Shown: positions 28,567 through 36,478 of the stretch, piece after piece
Position numbering within the stretch: position 1 is the first letter of the stretch
Layout of the letters: each line of letters begins with the position of its first letter
Assembly: GCA_963834875.1 (NCBI GenBank)
Contig: CAWIDG010000024.1
Span: forward strand, 62,001 to 126,000
Direction: 5' to 3'
Source of the DNA: DATAGF01 sp963834875
Lineage (GTDB): Bacteria; Actinomycetota; Thermoleophilia; Miltoncostaeales; Miltoncostaeaceae
Length of the DNA stretch: 64,000 bases
Program-made: the position numbers and the translations under genes
The notes under the pieces: model-generated
Told to the model about the DNA's origin: nothing
The model's input: the letters and a program-made list of their open reading frames with translations, nothing else
Database searches by the model: none

Positions 28567-28886
28567 CGGAGGGGTCGGGGGGCGGGCAATCTAGCCGGAC
28601 GCCCGCGCCCACGGAACCCCTCCTGCGGGCCTGTGGAGAACGAAGTCACGACGGTGCGGCGAAATCCTGTGGGGCCGGTCTGCCGGCCGACGGCGACGAC
28701 GCGTCGGAACCCCCTGCCCGCGGGGTTTCCGCGCTTCTCCACACGGATTTCCACACCTGTGGAGATCCCCCGGCGGGCGCGGGCGCGGGGGCGCCCTTTG
28801 CTATGCTCGCGCCTCCGTGGTGGGGCGAGGCACGGCCGGCCTCTGCGGACGCCCCTGCAACGACGCTGACGAGGAGCGCGGCGCGC
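28567..28886. other. GHKL gene/rpmH divergent intergenic region
   Basis: A 320-bp gap. Its middle (28632-28766) holds the best DnaA-box cluster of the window, listed separately. TATGCT at 28802-28807 may be the rpmH -10 box. GAGGAG at 28871-28876 is the rpmH ribosome site. Confidence 0.55.
28632..28766. other. oriC: putative oriC: cluster of DnaA-box-like sequences
   Basis: Four sites related to TTATCCACA/TTGTCCACA lie within 135 bp: TGTGGAGAA (28632-28640, the complement of TTCTCCACA), TTCTCCACA (28735-28743), ATTTCCACA (28747-28755) and TGTGGAGAT (28758-28766). The last three almost touch. This is denser than the dnaA-dnaN gap. The region lies between the divergent GHKL-dnaA side and rpmH, a common place for bacterial origins. 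GC skew could not be computed here. Confidence 0.55.
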
Positions 28887-29021
28887 GTGAAGCGGACCTA
28901 CCAGCCCAACCGGCGCAAGCGCAAGAAGACGCACGGCTTCCGGGTGCGGATGAGCACCCGCGCCGGCCGGGCGGTGCTCAAGCGCCGCCGCGCGAAGGGC
29001 CGTGCCCGGCTCTCCGCCTGA
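28887..29021 (+). CDS. rpmH: 50S ribosomal protein L34
   Basis: A 44-aa basic ribosomal protein with the complete L34 pattern: KRTYQPNRRKRKKTHGFRVR, then MSTRAGRAVLKRRRAKGRARLSA. GTG start with GAGGAG 10 nt upstream. It heads the conserved rpmH-rnpA-yidD-yidC-jag block and overlaps rnpA by 20 bp. Confidence 0.97.
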   Translation: MKRTYQPNRRKRKKTHGFRVRMSTRAGRAVLKRRRAKGRARLSA

Positions 29022-29406
29022 CCTCGCGCCCGCGCCGCGCCGCCCGGGCCGGATCAGCCGGTCGGGCGACTTCGATGCCGTCTACCGGCGCGGCCGCTCG
29101 GCGGCCAACCGCCACCTCGTGGTCTACGCGTTCACCCGCGAGGACCGGCCGCCCGGCGCCCCCGCGCGCCTCGGCCTCTCCGTCTCGCGGAAGGTCGGGG
29201 GAGCCGTCGAGCGCAACCGGGTCAAGCGGTGCCTGCGCGAGCGCTTCGCGGAGCTCGCGCCCACCCTGCCGCCGGGCCTGGACGTCGTGGTGATCGCGCG
29301 CCCGGGGTCCGCCGAGTACCTCGCCGAGCGCGGGTCGGAGGCGCTCGGCGCGCGCCTCGCGGAGCTCGCCGAGCGGGCCGTGGCGCCCGCGGAGACCACC
29401 GCGTGA
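29002..29406 (+). CDS. rnpA: ribonuclease P protein component
   Basis: The protein cofactor of RNase P (134 aa), which helps the RNA subunit bind pre-tRNA. The RNR motif is clear in VERNRVKRCLRERF, with the preceding strand LGLSVSRKVGGA. The N-terminus has about 12 extra Pro-rich residues, so a slightly later start is possible. The stop overlaps the yidD start (GTGA). Confidence 0.95.
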   Translation: MPGSPPDLAPAPRRPGRISRSGDFDAVYRRGRSAANRHLVVYAFTREDRPPGAPARLGLSVSRKVGGAVERNRVKRCLRERFAELAPTLPPGLDVVVIARPGSAEYLAERGSEALGARLAELAERAVAPAETTA

Positions 29407-29633
29407 AGACCGTCCTGACGGCCCCGATCCGGCTGTACCAGCACGCGGTCTCGCCGTTGATGGGCCGGCACTGCAAGTACCACCCGACCTGCTCGGCGTA
29501 CGCCGTCGAGGCGATTCGTGAGTTCGGCGCGGTGCGCGGGGTCGTGCTGGCCGGGTGGCGGCTCCTGCGCTGCAACCCGTGGAGCCACGGCGGCGTGGAC
29601 CACCCGCGGGACCAGCGGGTCTTCCGGGCGTGA
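29403..29633 (+). CDS. yidD: membrane protein insertion efficiency factor YidD
   Basis: A 76-aa YidD protein with the family pattern LYQHAVSPLMGRHCKYHPTC and the third Cys in LLRCNPW. It probably assists YidC-dependent membrane insertion. GTGA overlaps join it to rnpA upstream and yidC downstream. Confidence 0.95.
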   Translation: MKTVLTAPIRLYQHAVSPLMGRHCKYHPTCSAYAVEAIREFGAVRGVVLAGWRLLRCNPWSHGGVDHPRDQRVFRA

Positions 29634-30779
29634 ACCCCCTCGAGCTCCTCGAGGACCCGCTCCGCGCGCTCCTCGACTTCCTCCACGAGAACGCCAACCT
29701 CACCTACGGGTGGTCGATCGTCGTCCTGACGGTGATCGTGCGCCTGGTGCTGCTGCCGCTGGTCATCAAGCAGTACTCCTCGATGCGGCGCATGCAGCTC
29801 TACGCGCCGCAGATGAAGGAGCTCCAGCAGAAGTACAAGGGCAACCGCCAGAAGCTCAACGAGGAGCTGATGGCGTTCTACAAGGAGAACGAGATCAACC
29901 CGTTCTCCTCGTGCCTGCCGCTCGTCGCCCAGCTGCCGGTCTTCATCGCGCTCTACTACGTGCTGCGCGACTTCGCGAACGACGCGACGGTCTCCGGCGG
30001 GGACGTGTCGTTCATGTGGGTCATCCCCGACGTCCGGCTGGAGTTCACGGACATCGGCTGGGGCGCGGCGGTGATCGTGATCATCTACGCGTGCTCGCAG
30101 CTGCTGTTCGACCGAGCTCTCGATGACGCCGAACATGCCGGACACCCAGCGCCGCCTCATGCGCCTCCTCCCGGTGGGCGTCATCGTCTTCCTCTTCCTG
30201 TTCCCCGTCCCGGCGGGGCTGGTGCTCTACTGGATGACCACCAACCTCTGGACCTGCGGCCAGCAGCTCGTCATGCGACACCGGATCGGGCTGCACCTCG
30301 CGGACCCCGCCGAGGTCGAGGCGATCGCGAAGAAGGGCTCACGGACCGAGCCGGCGGCCGCGGCCGCGGCCGTCGCGGCGAGCGCCGCCGAGGCGCCCGC
30401 GGAGGGGCGGCCCCGGACGACCCCGCGCAAGCGTCGCCGGGGGGCGGCGGCCGGGGCGAACGGCGGCGCCGCGGCGCCCGAGCCGGAGCCCGCCCCGGAG
30501 CCGGAGCCCGCCGAAGCGGAGGCCGCCCCGGAGCCCGTCCCCGAGGCGGAGGCCCCCGAGGCGGAGGCTCCCGAGGCGGAGGCCCTTCCCGCCGCGGCGG
30601 ACGGCGACGCTCCGACGCCTGCCCCGGAGGACGTCGAGGGGGAGCAGCCGGTGGAGGCCAGCGCGCCGTCAGGGTCGCCGGGCGGCTCCGGTGGAGCCCG
30701 CCGGCGCCAGCCGCGCGCGCGGGGGACCGCCAAGGGCTCGCGCCCGGCGCCCCCGCGCTCCAAGAAGCGGAAGCGCTGA
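29630..30779 (+). CDS. yidC: membrane protein insertase YidC (frameshifted as sequenced)
   Basis: An Oxa1/YidC insertase. The first frame gives the conserved core (TYGWSIVVLTVIVRLVLLPL, PFSSCLPLVAQLPVFIALYY). At 30107-30108 the frame changes: CTGCTG-TTCGACC should be CTGCTG-TCGACC, which restores LLSTELSMTPNMPDTQRRLM and the last membrane segments. One extra T explains it. yidC is essential, so this is probably an assembly error. The C-terminal ~130 residues are an Ala/Glu/Pro-rich repeat tail ending in Lys/Arg, unusually long, and may contact ribosomes. Confidence 0.92.
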
Positions 30780-30781
30780 TC

Positions 30782-31249
30782 GTGGCCGCGAGCGAGGGAG
30801 CCCGCGCGGCGGCCGAGGCCGTCGAGGCCGTGGTTCGCGGGATGGGCCTGGACGCGCTCGTTCGGGTCGAGCCCGGCGAGGGAGAGACCGACCTGCGGGT
30901 GACGGTGGAGGGCGAGGGCACGTCGGCGCTGGTGGGCCGCGACGGCGAGACGATCGACGCCCTCCAGTACCTGGTCGGGCAGATCGCGACCCGCGCGGAC
31001 GGCGGGGAGCGCCGGCGGGTCGCCCTCGACGCGGACGGCTACCGCGCCCGGCGGGCGGCGGCGCTGGCGGAGCTGGCCGACCGCGCCGCGCGCGAGGCGC
31101 TGGAGCACGGCGAGGAGATCGAGCTGGACGTGATGACGCCGCACGACCGCCGCATCGTGCACATGGCCCTCAAGGACCGGACCGACATCGTCACCCGCAG
31201 CGAGGGCGACGAGGGGCGACGGCGCATCATCGTCGAGCCCGCGGAGTAG
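30782..31249 (+). CDS. jag: RNA-binding protein Jag (KhpB; KH and R3H domains)
   Basis: The 155-aa protein has a KH-type segment (residues ~45-80, LVGRDGETIDALQYLVGQI) and a C-terminal R3H domain with R-x3-H in RRIVHMALKDR, ending RRIIVEP. It is a single-stranded RNA binder tied to cell-envelope control in Gram-positive bacteria. GTG 30782 is chosen. CTG 30776, which overlaps the yidC stop as CTGA, is in frame and possible. The usual N-terminal Jag-N domain is reduced. Confidence 0.92.
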   Translation: MAASEGARAAAEAVEAVVRGMGLDALVRVEPGEGETDLRVTVEGEGTSALVGRDGETIDALQYLVGQIATRADGGERRRVALDADGYRARRAAALAELADRAAREALEHGEEIELDVMTPHDRRIVHMALKDRTDIVTRSEGDEGRRRIIVEPAE

Positions 31250-31269
31250 CGCCGTCGGGCCTGCGGGGC

Positions 31270-31285
31270 GGTTTCACGTGAAACC
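31270..31285. other. parS: parS centromere site
   Basis: GGTTTCACGTGAAACC is a perfect 16-bp palindrome containing the conserved parS core GTTTCACGTGAAAC. It lies 0.7 kb upstream of parA. The rsmG GTG start (31278-31280) is inside the palindrome, so ParB binding would cover that start. Confidence 0.93.
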
Positions 31286-32000
31286 GGACCGAGCCGGGCG
31301 GCTCGCGGCCCGGGCCGCGGAGCTCGGGGCGCCGATCGAGCCCCGGGCGGCGGCACTCCTGATCGAGCTCCTCGAGCGCATCGCCGTCGAGCCGCAGAAC
31401 CTGACCGCGATCGAGGGCGTCGATGCGGGGATCGACCGCCACCTGCTCGACAGCCTGGTCGCCCTGGCGCACCCCCGCCTCGACGGCGCCCGCGCCGTCG
31501 TGGACGTCGGAAGCGGGGCGGGCTTCCCCGGGCTCGCGCTCGCGGCGGCCCGTCCCGCGATGGCGGTGACGCTGGTCGAGAGCGAGCGCCGCAAGGCGGA
31601 GTGGCTGCTCCGGGCATCCGCCGCGTTCCCTAATGTCCGCGTCGTGGCCGACCGCTCGGAGCACCTCGCGGCCGGCGAGCGCGAAGCGTTCCCGGTCGCG
31701 GTGGCACGGGCGCTCGGCCCGCCGCCGGTCGCCCTCGAGCTCGCGGCGCCGCTGGTCGCCGTGGGCGGCGCGGTGGTGCTCTGGCGCGGCGACGCGGACG
31801 ATCCGGGGGGCGAGGCCGATGCTGCGGCCGCCGCCGGGCTGCTCGGCCTCGAGCCCGAGGCCCCGGTCGCCGTGCGGCCGTTCCCGGGCGCCCGGCGCAG
31901 GCTCCACTCGTTCGCCAAGGTGCGCCCGACGGACGCGCGCTACCCGCGCCGGCCCGGCCGCGCCGCGTCGCGGCCGTTGGGCGCCGGGGCGCGGCGGTGA
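31278..32000 (+). CDS. rsmG: 16S rRNA (guanine527-N7)-methyltransferase
   Basis: RsmG methylates G527 of 16S rRNA using SAM. The 240-aa protein has motif I VVDVGSGAGFPGLALA, preceded by NLTAIEG and HLLDSL, the usual substrate-side pattern. It then has LVESERRKAEWL and a C-terminal basic end. The start GTG lies inside parS; the stop overlaps the parA start (GTGA). Confidence 0.95.
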   Translation: MKPDRAGRLAARAAELGAPIEPRAAALLIELLERIAVEPQNLTAIEGVDAGIDRHLLDSLVALAHPRLDGARAVVDVGSGAGFPGLALAAARPAMAVTLVESERRKAEWLLRASAAFPNVRVVADRSEHLAAGEREAFPVAVARALGPPPVALELAAPLVAVGGAVVLWRGDADDPGGEADAAAAAGLLGLEPEAPVAVRPFPGARRRLHSFAKVRPTDARYPRRPGRAASRPLGAGARR

Positions 32001-32750
32001 TCTACGCCGTCGCGAACCAGAAGGGCGGGGTCGGCAAGACCACGACCGCCGTCAACCTGGCGGCCTGCCTCGCCGAGGCCGGTGCGCGGGTGCTGCTCGT
32101 GGACGTCGACCCCCAGGCGAACGCGTCGGGGGGCCTGGGCGTCTCGGGGCGCGACCGCGCCACGACGGCCGGCGTCATCCTCGACGGGCTGCCCGTCGAG
32201 AGCGCGGTCGTGGCGACCGCGGTGCCCAACCTGGACATCGTCCCCTCGTCGGCGGACCTGGCCGAGGCCGCCGTCGCGCTGCCGGCCAGGGAGGGGCGCG
32301 AGCGCCTCCTGGCCGCGGGCGCTTCGGGGGGCGCGCTCCCGGTACGCCTACGTCTTCCTCGACTGCCCGCCGTCGCTCGACCTGCTCACGGTGAACGCGC
32401 TGGTGGCGGCCGACCGCCTGATCGTGCCGGTGCAGTGCGAGTACTATGCGCTCGAGGGCCTCTCCCGGCTGATGGAGACCGTGTCGGCGGTCCAGGAGAC
32501 GATCAACCCGGGCCTGCGCGTCACGGGGATGCTGATGACGATGCACGACGTCCGCACCCGGGTCAGCGGCGACGTCGTCGGCGAGGTGCGGCGCCACTTC
32601 CCCGAGCTGGCGTTCCGCACCGTCATCCCGCGCAACGTGCGACTGGCGGAGGCGCCGTCCTACGGCGAGCCGGTGATCCGCTACGACCCGTACTGCGCCG
32701 GCGCGGACGCGTACTTCGAGGCGGCCAAGGAGGTCGCGGCCCGTGGCTGA
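31997..32750 (+). CDS. parA: chromosome partitioning protein ParA (frameshifted as sequenced)
   Basis: A Walker-type ParA/Soj ATPase that moves ParB-parS complexes. The deviant Walker A is NQKGGVGKTTTAVN and Walker A' is LLVDVDPQANAS. The frame breaks at the GGG run 32317-32319; removing one G gives ..LLAAALRGARSRYAYVFLDCPPSLDLL and the remainder to ..EAAKEVAARG. Both halves are otherwise well conserved, so a sequencing error is the likely cause. The corrected length is ~250 aa. Downstream overlap with parB is 8 bp. Confidence 0.93.
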
Positions 32751-33612
32751 GGGAGGGCGCGGCCGGCGCGGGCTCGGGCGCGGCCTGTCGGCGCTGCTGG
32801 GCGAGGGGGCGCCTGCGGGCGCGGGCGCCGGCCTCCTCGAGCTGCCGGTCAACGCGATCGAGCCGAATCCCAGCCAGCCGCGGGCGCGCATCGACAAGGA
32901 CGCCCTCGACGCGCTCGCAGCCTCGATCCGCGCGAGTGGGGTGCTGCAGCCGGTCGTCGTCGGCCCGGCCGACGGCGAGGGCCGCTACGCGCTGGTCGCC
33001 GGCGAGCGCCGCTGGCGCGCGGCGCGCCTCGCCGGCCTCGCGCGCGTGCCCGCGATCGTCCGGGCGGTCAACGACCGCGAGCGCCTCGAGCTGGCGCTGA
33101 CCGAGAACGTCGTCCGCGAGGACCTCACCCCGATCGACGTCGCCCAGGCGTGCGCGTGCCTCATCGAGGACTTCGGCCAGAGCCACGCGGAGCTGGCCGC
33201 TCGCCTCGGTCGCAGCCGTCCCGCGGTGTCCAACCTCGTGCGGCTGCTGGAGCTGCCCGAGGAGGTCCAGGACATGATCGCGGCGGGCCTCCTGAGCGAG
33301 GGTCACGGGAGGGCGGTCCTGATGGCCGACGGGCCCGCGAAACGCCTTCGCGTCGCCCAGGCGGCGGTCGCGGGGGGCCTCAGCGTGCGGGCCACGGAGG
33401 AGCTCGCGCGCCGGGCGTCGACGGGCCGGCCGCGACGCCTCGTCGTGCCCGTCGGAGCGCTCGGCGACGCCGCGCTCGAGGCCTTCGGCACCGCGTTCGA
33501 CGCCCCGGTGCGGGTTCGCGCCGGCTCGGACGGTCAGATGCTGGTGGAGCTCCGCTTCCCCGACGAGGAGGCCCTCGAGGCCGCGCTGCGGCGCTTGCCG
33601 CCGCGGGCCTGA
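32743..33612 (+). CDS. parB: chromosome partitioning protein ParB
   Basis: ParB (289 aa) binds parS and spreads as a CTP-dependent clamp. The N-terminal CTPase motifs are GERRWRAA and ENVVREDL. The helix-turn-helix is ELAARLGRSRPAVSNLVRLL, followed by a C-terminal dimerisation domain. The basic start RGRRGLGRGLSALL is the usual ParA-contact segment. Its last 79 bp overlap the 3' end of the convergent histidine kinase gene. Confidence 0.96.
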   Translation: MAEGGRGRRGLGRGLSALLGEGAPAGAGAGLLELPVNAIEPNPSQPRARIDKDALDALAASIRASGVLQPVVVGPADGEGRYALVAGERRWRAARLAGLARVPAIVRAVNDRERLELALTENVVREDLTPIDVAQACACLIEDFGQSHAELAARLGRSRPAVSNLVRLLELPEEVQDMIAAGLLSEGHGRAVLMADGPAKRLRVAQAAVAGGLSVRATEELARRASTGRPRRLVVPVGALGDAALEAFGTAFDAPVRVRAGSDGQMLVELRFPDEEALEAALRRLPPRA

Positions 33613-34349
33613 GCCGGCGCCGGCGCGGCCGGCAGGACCAGCCGGAGGCTCGTGCCGTGCCCCGGCGCGGACGAGATCGTCATCTCGCCGCCCGCCAGGG
33701 CGGCCCGCTCGTTCATGGCGGCCAGGCCGAGGTGGCCTCCCTGGATGCGCGGGCGGGCGCGGGCGGGGTCGAACCCGCGACCGTCGTCGGCGACCTCGAT
33801 GACGATCCGGTCGTCGTCGGCGCGGGCGGTGATCGCGACCCTGGTCGGCTCGGCGTGGCGGACGACGTTGGCGATCGCCTCCTGGACGATCCGGAACGCG
33901 ACCGTGCGATGGGTCTCCGACAGCCCGTCCGCGGCCGCCAGGTCCAGCGAGACGCGCGCGCCCCGCCACTCCAGCCGTTGCACCAGCGCCCGGGTCGCCG
34001 CGGCGAAGCCGAGCTCCTCCAGCGCCATCGGATGAAGGTCGAAGATCGCCCGCCGGAGGGCCTTGACCGAGTCGCGGGCGGCCGCGGCGGCGCGCGCCAC
34101 CCCGGCCGCGGCGCCCGGGTCCCGGGCGCGCAGCTCGGCGCCGAGCGCGTCGAGGGTCAGGCCCAGCCCCACGAGCTGCTGCACCGGCCCGTCGTGGAGG
34201 TCCTCGGCGACGCGCCGGCGCTCCTGCTCCTGGGCCAGGAGGATCGCGGCCGCGAGCGACCGCCGCTCGGCGCTCGCCCGGTCCGCCTCGGCGAGGCGCT
34301 CGAGCAGGCCGGCGCTGACGTCGTCGGGTGCGTGATCGCTTACGGTCAT
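33534..34349 (-). CDS. NarL-type sensor histidine kinase (HisKA_3)
   Basis: A soluble kinase of 271 aa. The phospho-acceptor His lies in ERRRVAEDLHDGPVQQL. The HATPase_c domain has the N-box IVQEAIANVVRHAE, VADDGRGFD and GGHLGLAAMNERA. There is no membrane segment or recognised sensor domain; the N-terminus is ~40 residues of helix. A response regulator lies 31 bp upstream in the same direction. The last ~26 residues after LRLVLP are basic/Ser-rich and encoded antisense to parB. Confidence 0.9.
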   Translation of the reverse strand: MTVSDHAPDDVSAGLLERLAEADRASAERRSLAAAILLAQEQERRRVAEDLHDGPVQQLVGLGLTLDALGAELRARDPGAAAGVARAAAAARDSVKALRRAIFDLHPMALEELGFAAATRALVQRLEWRGARVSLDLAAADGLSETHRTVAFRIVQEAIANVVRHAEPTRVAITARADDDRIVIEVADDGRGFDPARARPRIQGGHLGLAAMNERAALAGGEMTISSAPGHGTSLRLVLPAAPAPAQARGGKRRSAASRASSSGKRSSTSI

Positions 34350-34380
34350 AACGCGGAGCGCAAGCGTAAGCCATGCGCGG

Positions 34381-35046
34381 CTAGCGGATCAGGGACTGGC
34401 GGATGCCCATGGCGACCGCCTGCGTGCGGTGCTCGGCCCCGAGCTTGGCGAGGATGTGCTTGACGTGCGTCTTGACCGTCTCGACGCTGACGACGAGGCG
34501 TTCGGACACCTCGCGGTTGGAGCAGCCGTCGGCGAGCATCTGCAGGATCTCGCGCTCGCGCGCGCTGAGGATGCCGGCGCTGCGGGGCTTCGCGAGCTGG
34601 CGGAGGAAATCCGGGGCCAGGCGGGGGTCCACGTAGGGCTCGCCGTCCATCACCTGGCGGATCGCCGCGGTGAGCGCGGCGCTGTCGGAGTCCTTCAGCA
34701 CGAAGCCCTGGGCGCCGGCGTCCAGGGCCTCCCAGAGCAGGTCCTGCTCCGCATGGGCCGTGAACATCACCACCCGCACCTCGGGGTGCGCGGCGGCGAT
34801 CCCCCGGGCGGCGGCCACGCCGCCGATCCCGGGCATGCGCGCGTCCATCAGCACGACCTCGGGCCGGCGCAGCGGCACCAGCTCGAGCGCCGCCTCTCCC
34901 GAGGCCGCCTCCCCCACGACGACCATGTCGTCGAGCTGGGAGAGCACCCGCCGCAGGCCCTCCCGCACGATGGCATGGTCGTCGACGACCAGGCAGCCGA
35001 TCGGGCGGGCCTCGCGCGTGTCGTCGCTGCCCGCCGCGGTGCTCAC
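34381..35046 (-). CDS. NarL/FixJ-family response regulator
   Basis: A two-domain regulator of 221 aa. The receiver has CLVVDDHAIVREGL and the phospho-Asp in VVLMDARMPG; the Lys is in FVLKDSDS. A LuxR-type helix-turn-helix follows, with LSAREREILQMLADGCSNRE and VETVKTHVKHILAKL. It pairs with the kinase gene downstream. GTG 35046 gives a normal N-terminus; the ORF can be extended but would then run toward the tRNA gene. Confidence 0.93.
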   Translation of the reverse strand: MSTAAGSDDTREARPIGCLVVDDHAIVREGLRRVLSQLDDMVVVGEAASGEAALELVPLRRPEVVLMDARMPGIGGVAAARGIAAAHPEVRVVMFTAHAEQDLLWEALDAGAQGFVLKDSDSAALTAAIRQVMDGEPYVDPRLAPDFLRQLAKPRSAGILSAREREILQMLADGCSNREVSERLVVSVETVKTHVKHILAKLGAEHRTQAVAMGIRQSLIR

Positions 35047-35097
35047 GTGCCGATCCGACCTCCACGTCGCGCAAGCCCGGCGGGGCCGCTGGCGAGA

Positions 35098-35171
35098 TGG
35101 GCGATCCTGGACTCGAACCAGGGACCTCATCCTTATCAGAGATGCGCTCTAACCGGCTGAGCTAATCGCCC
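35098..35171 (-). tRNA. tRNA-Ile (anticodon GAT)
   Basis: The minus strand folds into a full cloverleaf: acceptor GGGCGAT/ATCGCCC, D arm with AGCTCAGCCGGTTAGAGC, anticodon loop CTGATAA giving GAT, and a T arm with the GGTTCGAGTCC pattern. The discriminator is A. The 3' CCA is not encoded. It stands alone, outside an rRNA operon. Confidence 0.97.
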
Positions 35172-35284
35172 CTGACCTGCGGTCGCGGGAGGGTATCAAC
35201 CCCGCCGAGAGGTGGACAACCACCGCGCGCGGCGCGCCCCGCCCGCCGTTCCCCGGGGGGGGCGGGGACCCCCCACCGCCCGGC

Positions 35285-35290
35285 TATGAT
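35285..35290 (+). promoter_or_regulatory. possible -10 box of the bifunctional nuclease operon
   Basis: TATGAT lies in an otherwise very GC-rich 160-bp gap between the tRNA and the nuclease gene. GGGGAGGA (35315-35322) follows as ribosome site before GTG 35333. No convincing -35 box is seen. Confidence 0.45.
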
Positions 35291-35332
35291 GGCCCTTCGG
35301 TCGCGCCCGCGGCCGGGGAGGAACGAGGCGCC

Positions 35333-35821
35333 GTGCAGGAGATGGTCATCTACGGGGTGAGCTTCGACATGGTCGGCAAGCAGCCGATCGTGCTCCTCAA
35401 GACCGTGGCCGGGAACAAGTTCCTGCCCATCTGGATCGGGCACGCCGAGGCGGCGGCGATCCTGATGAAGCTCCAGGGCGCCGAGACCCCGCGGCCGATG
35501 ACCCACGACCTGCTGTCGGACGTGGTGTCGGAGCTCAACGCCGAGATCGCGAAGATCACCGTGACCGAGCTGCGGGAGAACACCTTCTACGCGATGATCA
35601 CCCTGCGCGCGGCGGCGTCGGAGATCGAGATCGACTCGCGGCCCAGCGACGCGCTCGCGCTCGCCGTCCGCAGCAACGCGCCGATCTTCGCGGCCGACCG
35701 CGTCATCGAGGAGAGCGGGATCGAGTTCGAGCACGAGGTCGAGGACACCGACGAGGTGGTCGAGAAGTTCAAGGAGTTCCTCGACGAGGTCAGCCCGGAC
35801 GACTTCCTGTCGGAGTCGTGA
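35333..35821 (+). CDS. bifunctional nuclease domain protein (DUF151/BFN)
   Basis: A 162-aa BFN-domain protein with the family pattern LKTVAGNKFLPIWIGHAEA..IL, RPMTHDLL and SRPSDALALAVRSNAPIF. BFN proteins are small nucleases or stress proteins; the precise substrate is uncertain. The acidic C-terminus (EDTDEVVEKFKEFLDEV) is typical. GTG start. The stop overlaps the chorismate mutase start as GTGA. Confidence 0.9.
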   Translation: MQEMVIYGVSFDMVGKQPIVLLKTVAGNKFLPIWIGHAEAAAILMKLQGAETPRPMTHDLLSDVVSELNAEIAKITVTELRENTFYAMITLRAAASEIEIDSRPSDALALAVRSNAPIFAADRVIEESGIEFEHEVEDTDEVVEKFKEFLDEVSPDDFLSES

Positions 35822-36150
35822 CCGTGGAGCCCGTGCAGAACCCGGCCGCAGACGCCGTCGTGCGGCAGATGCGCGACGCGATCATCGACAACGACGTCAA
35901 GCTGCTCGCAGCGGTCAACGCGCGCCTCGAGCTGGTGGCGCGCCTGCGCAGCTACAAGCGATCCCAGGGGATGGAGTTCGTCGACCAGGCCCGTGAGGAC
36001 TGGATGCACCGCTACCTCGCCGCGTCGAACCAGGGCCCGCTCAGCGACGAGGGGCTGCACGAGATCTACGGGCACCTCCTCGACCTGACCAAGCGCGAGA
36101 CGGCCGAGGACTCGCCGCCCGGAGTGGTTTCGGTCAACGGGGCGGGCTAG
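35818..36150 (+). CDS. chorismate mutase type II (AroQ fold)
   Basis: A 110-aa all-helical protein with the AroQ spacing of charged residues: MRDAIIDNDVKLLAAVNARL, then the Lys of SYKRSQG and QAREDWMHRYL, then the third helix. It would convert chorismate to prephenate for Phe/Tyr synthesis. It is coupled to the upstream nuclease by GTGA and lies 45 bp before tatA. Confidence 0.82.
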   Translation: MTVEPVQNPAADAVVRQMRDAIIDNDVKLLAAVNARLELVARLRSYKRSQGMEFVDQAREDWMHRYLAASNQGPLSDEGLHEIYGHLLDLTKRETAEDSPPGVVSVNGAG

Positions 36151-36195
36151 CCTTCGGGGCGAGGGGGCCTCCCCCACCGCGAAGGACGGCAGGCC

Positions 36196-36468
36196 GTGTT
36201 CGACATCTCCCCGATCCAGATCATCATCGTCCTGGTGATCGCGCTGCTCGTGTTCGGGCCCAAGCGGCTCCCGGAGATGGGCCGCTCGATCGGGCGCGGC
36301 ATCCGCGAGTTCAAGGGCTCGATCATGGACGACGAGGGGCCGCGCGACCGGCACGACGACCCGGAGCCGGCACGGCCGGCCGTGGCCGCCGCCCGCGACG
36401 AGGACGACGACGTCCTCGAGGGGGTGGTCGTCCCGGGCGACACCCCGCCGCGCCCGCCCGCGGCCTGA
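36196..36468 (+). CDS. tatA: twin-arginine translocase subunit TatA
   Basis: A 90-aa TatA/B family protein. It has one N-terminal membrane helix (PIQIIIVLVIALLVFGPKRL) with the FGPKRLPE hinge, an amphipathic helix (GRSIGRGIREFKGS) and an acidic disordered tail. It forms the protein-conducting part of the Tat pore with TatC, encoded 10 bp downstream. GTG start with AAGGA upstream. Confidence 0.94.
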   Translation: MFDISPIQIIIVLVIALLVFGPKRLPEMGRSIGRGIREFKGSIMDDEGPRDRHDDPEPARPAVAAARDEDDDVLEGVVVPGDTPPRPPAA

Positions 36469-36478
36469 TCCGAGACCG

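Noticed and set aside
30480..30600. Direct repeats near the yidC 3' end
   Set aside because: They encode the repetitive Glu/Ala/Pro tail of YidC and have no separate signal.
35047..35130. Longer response-regulator start running into the tRNA gene
   Set aside because: It would overlap tRNA-Ile; GTG 35046 gives a normal regulator N-terminus.
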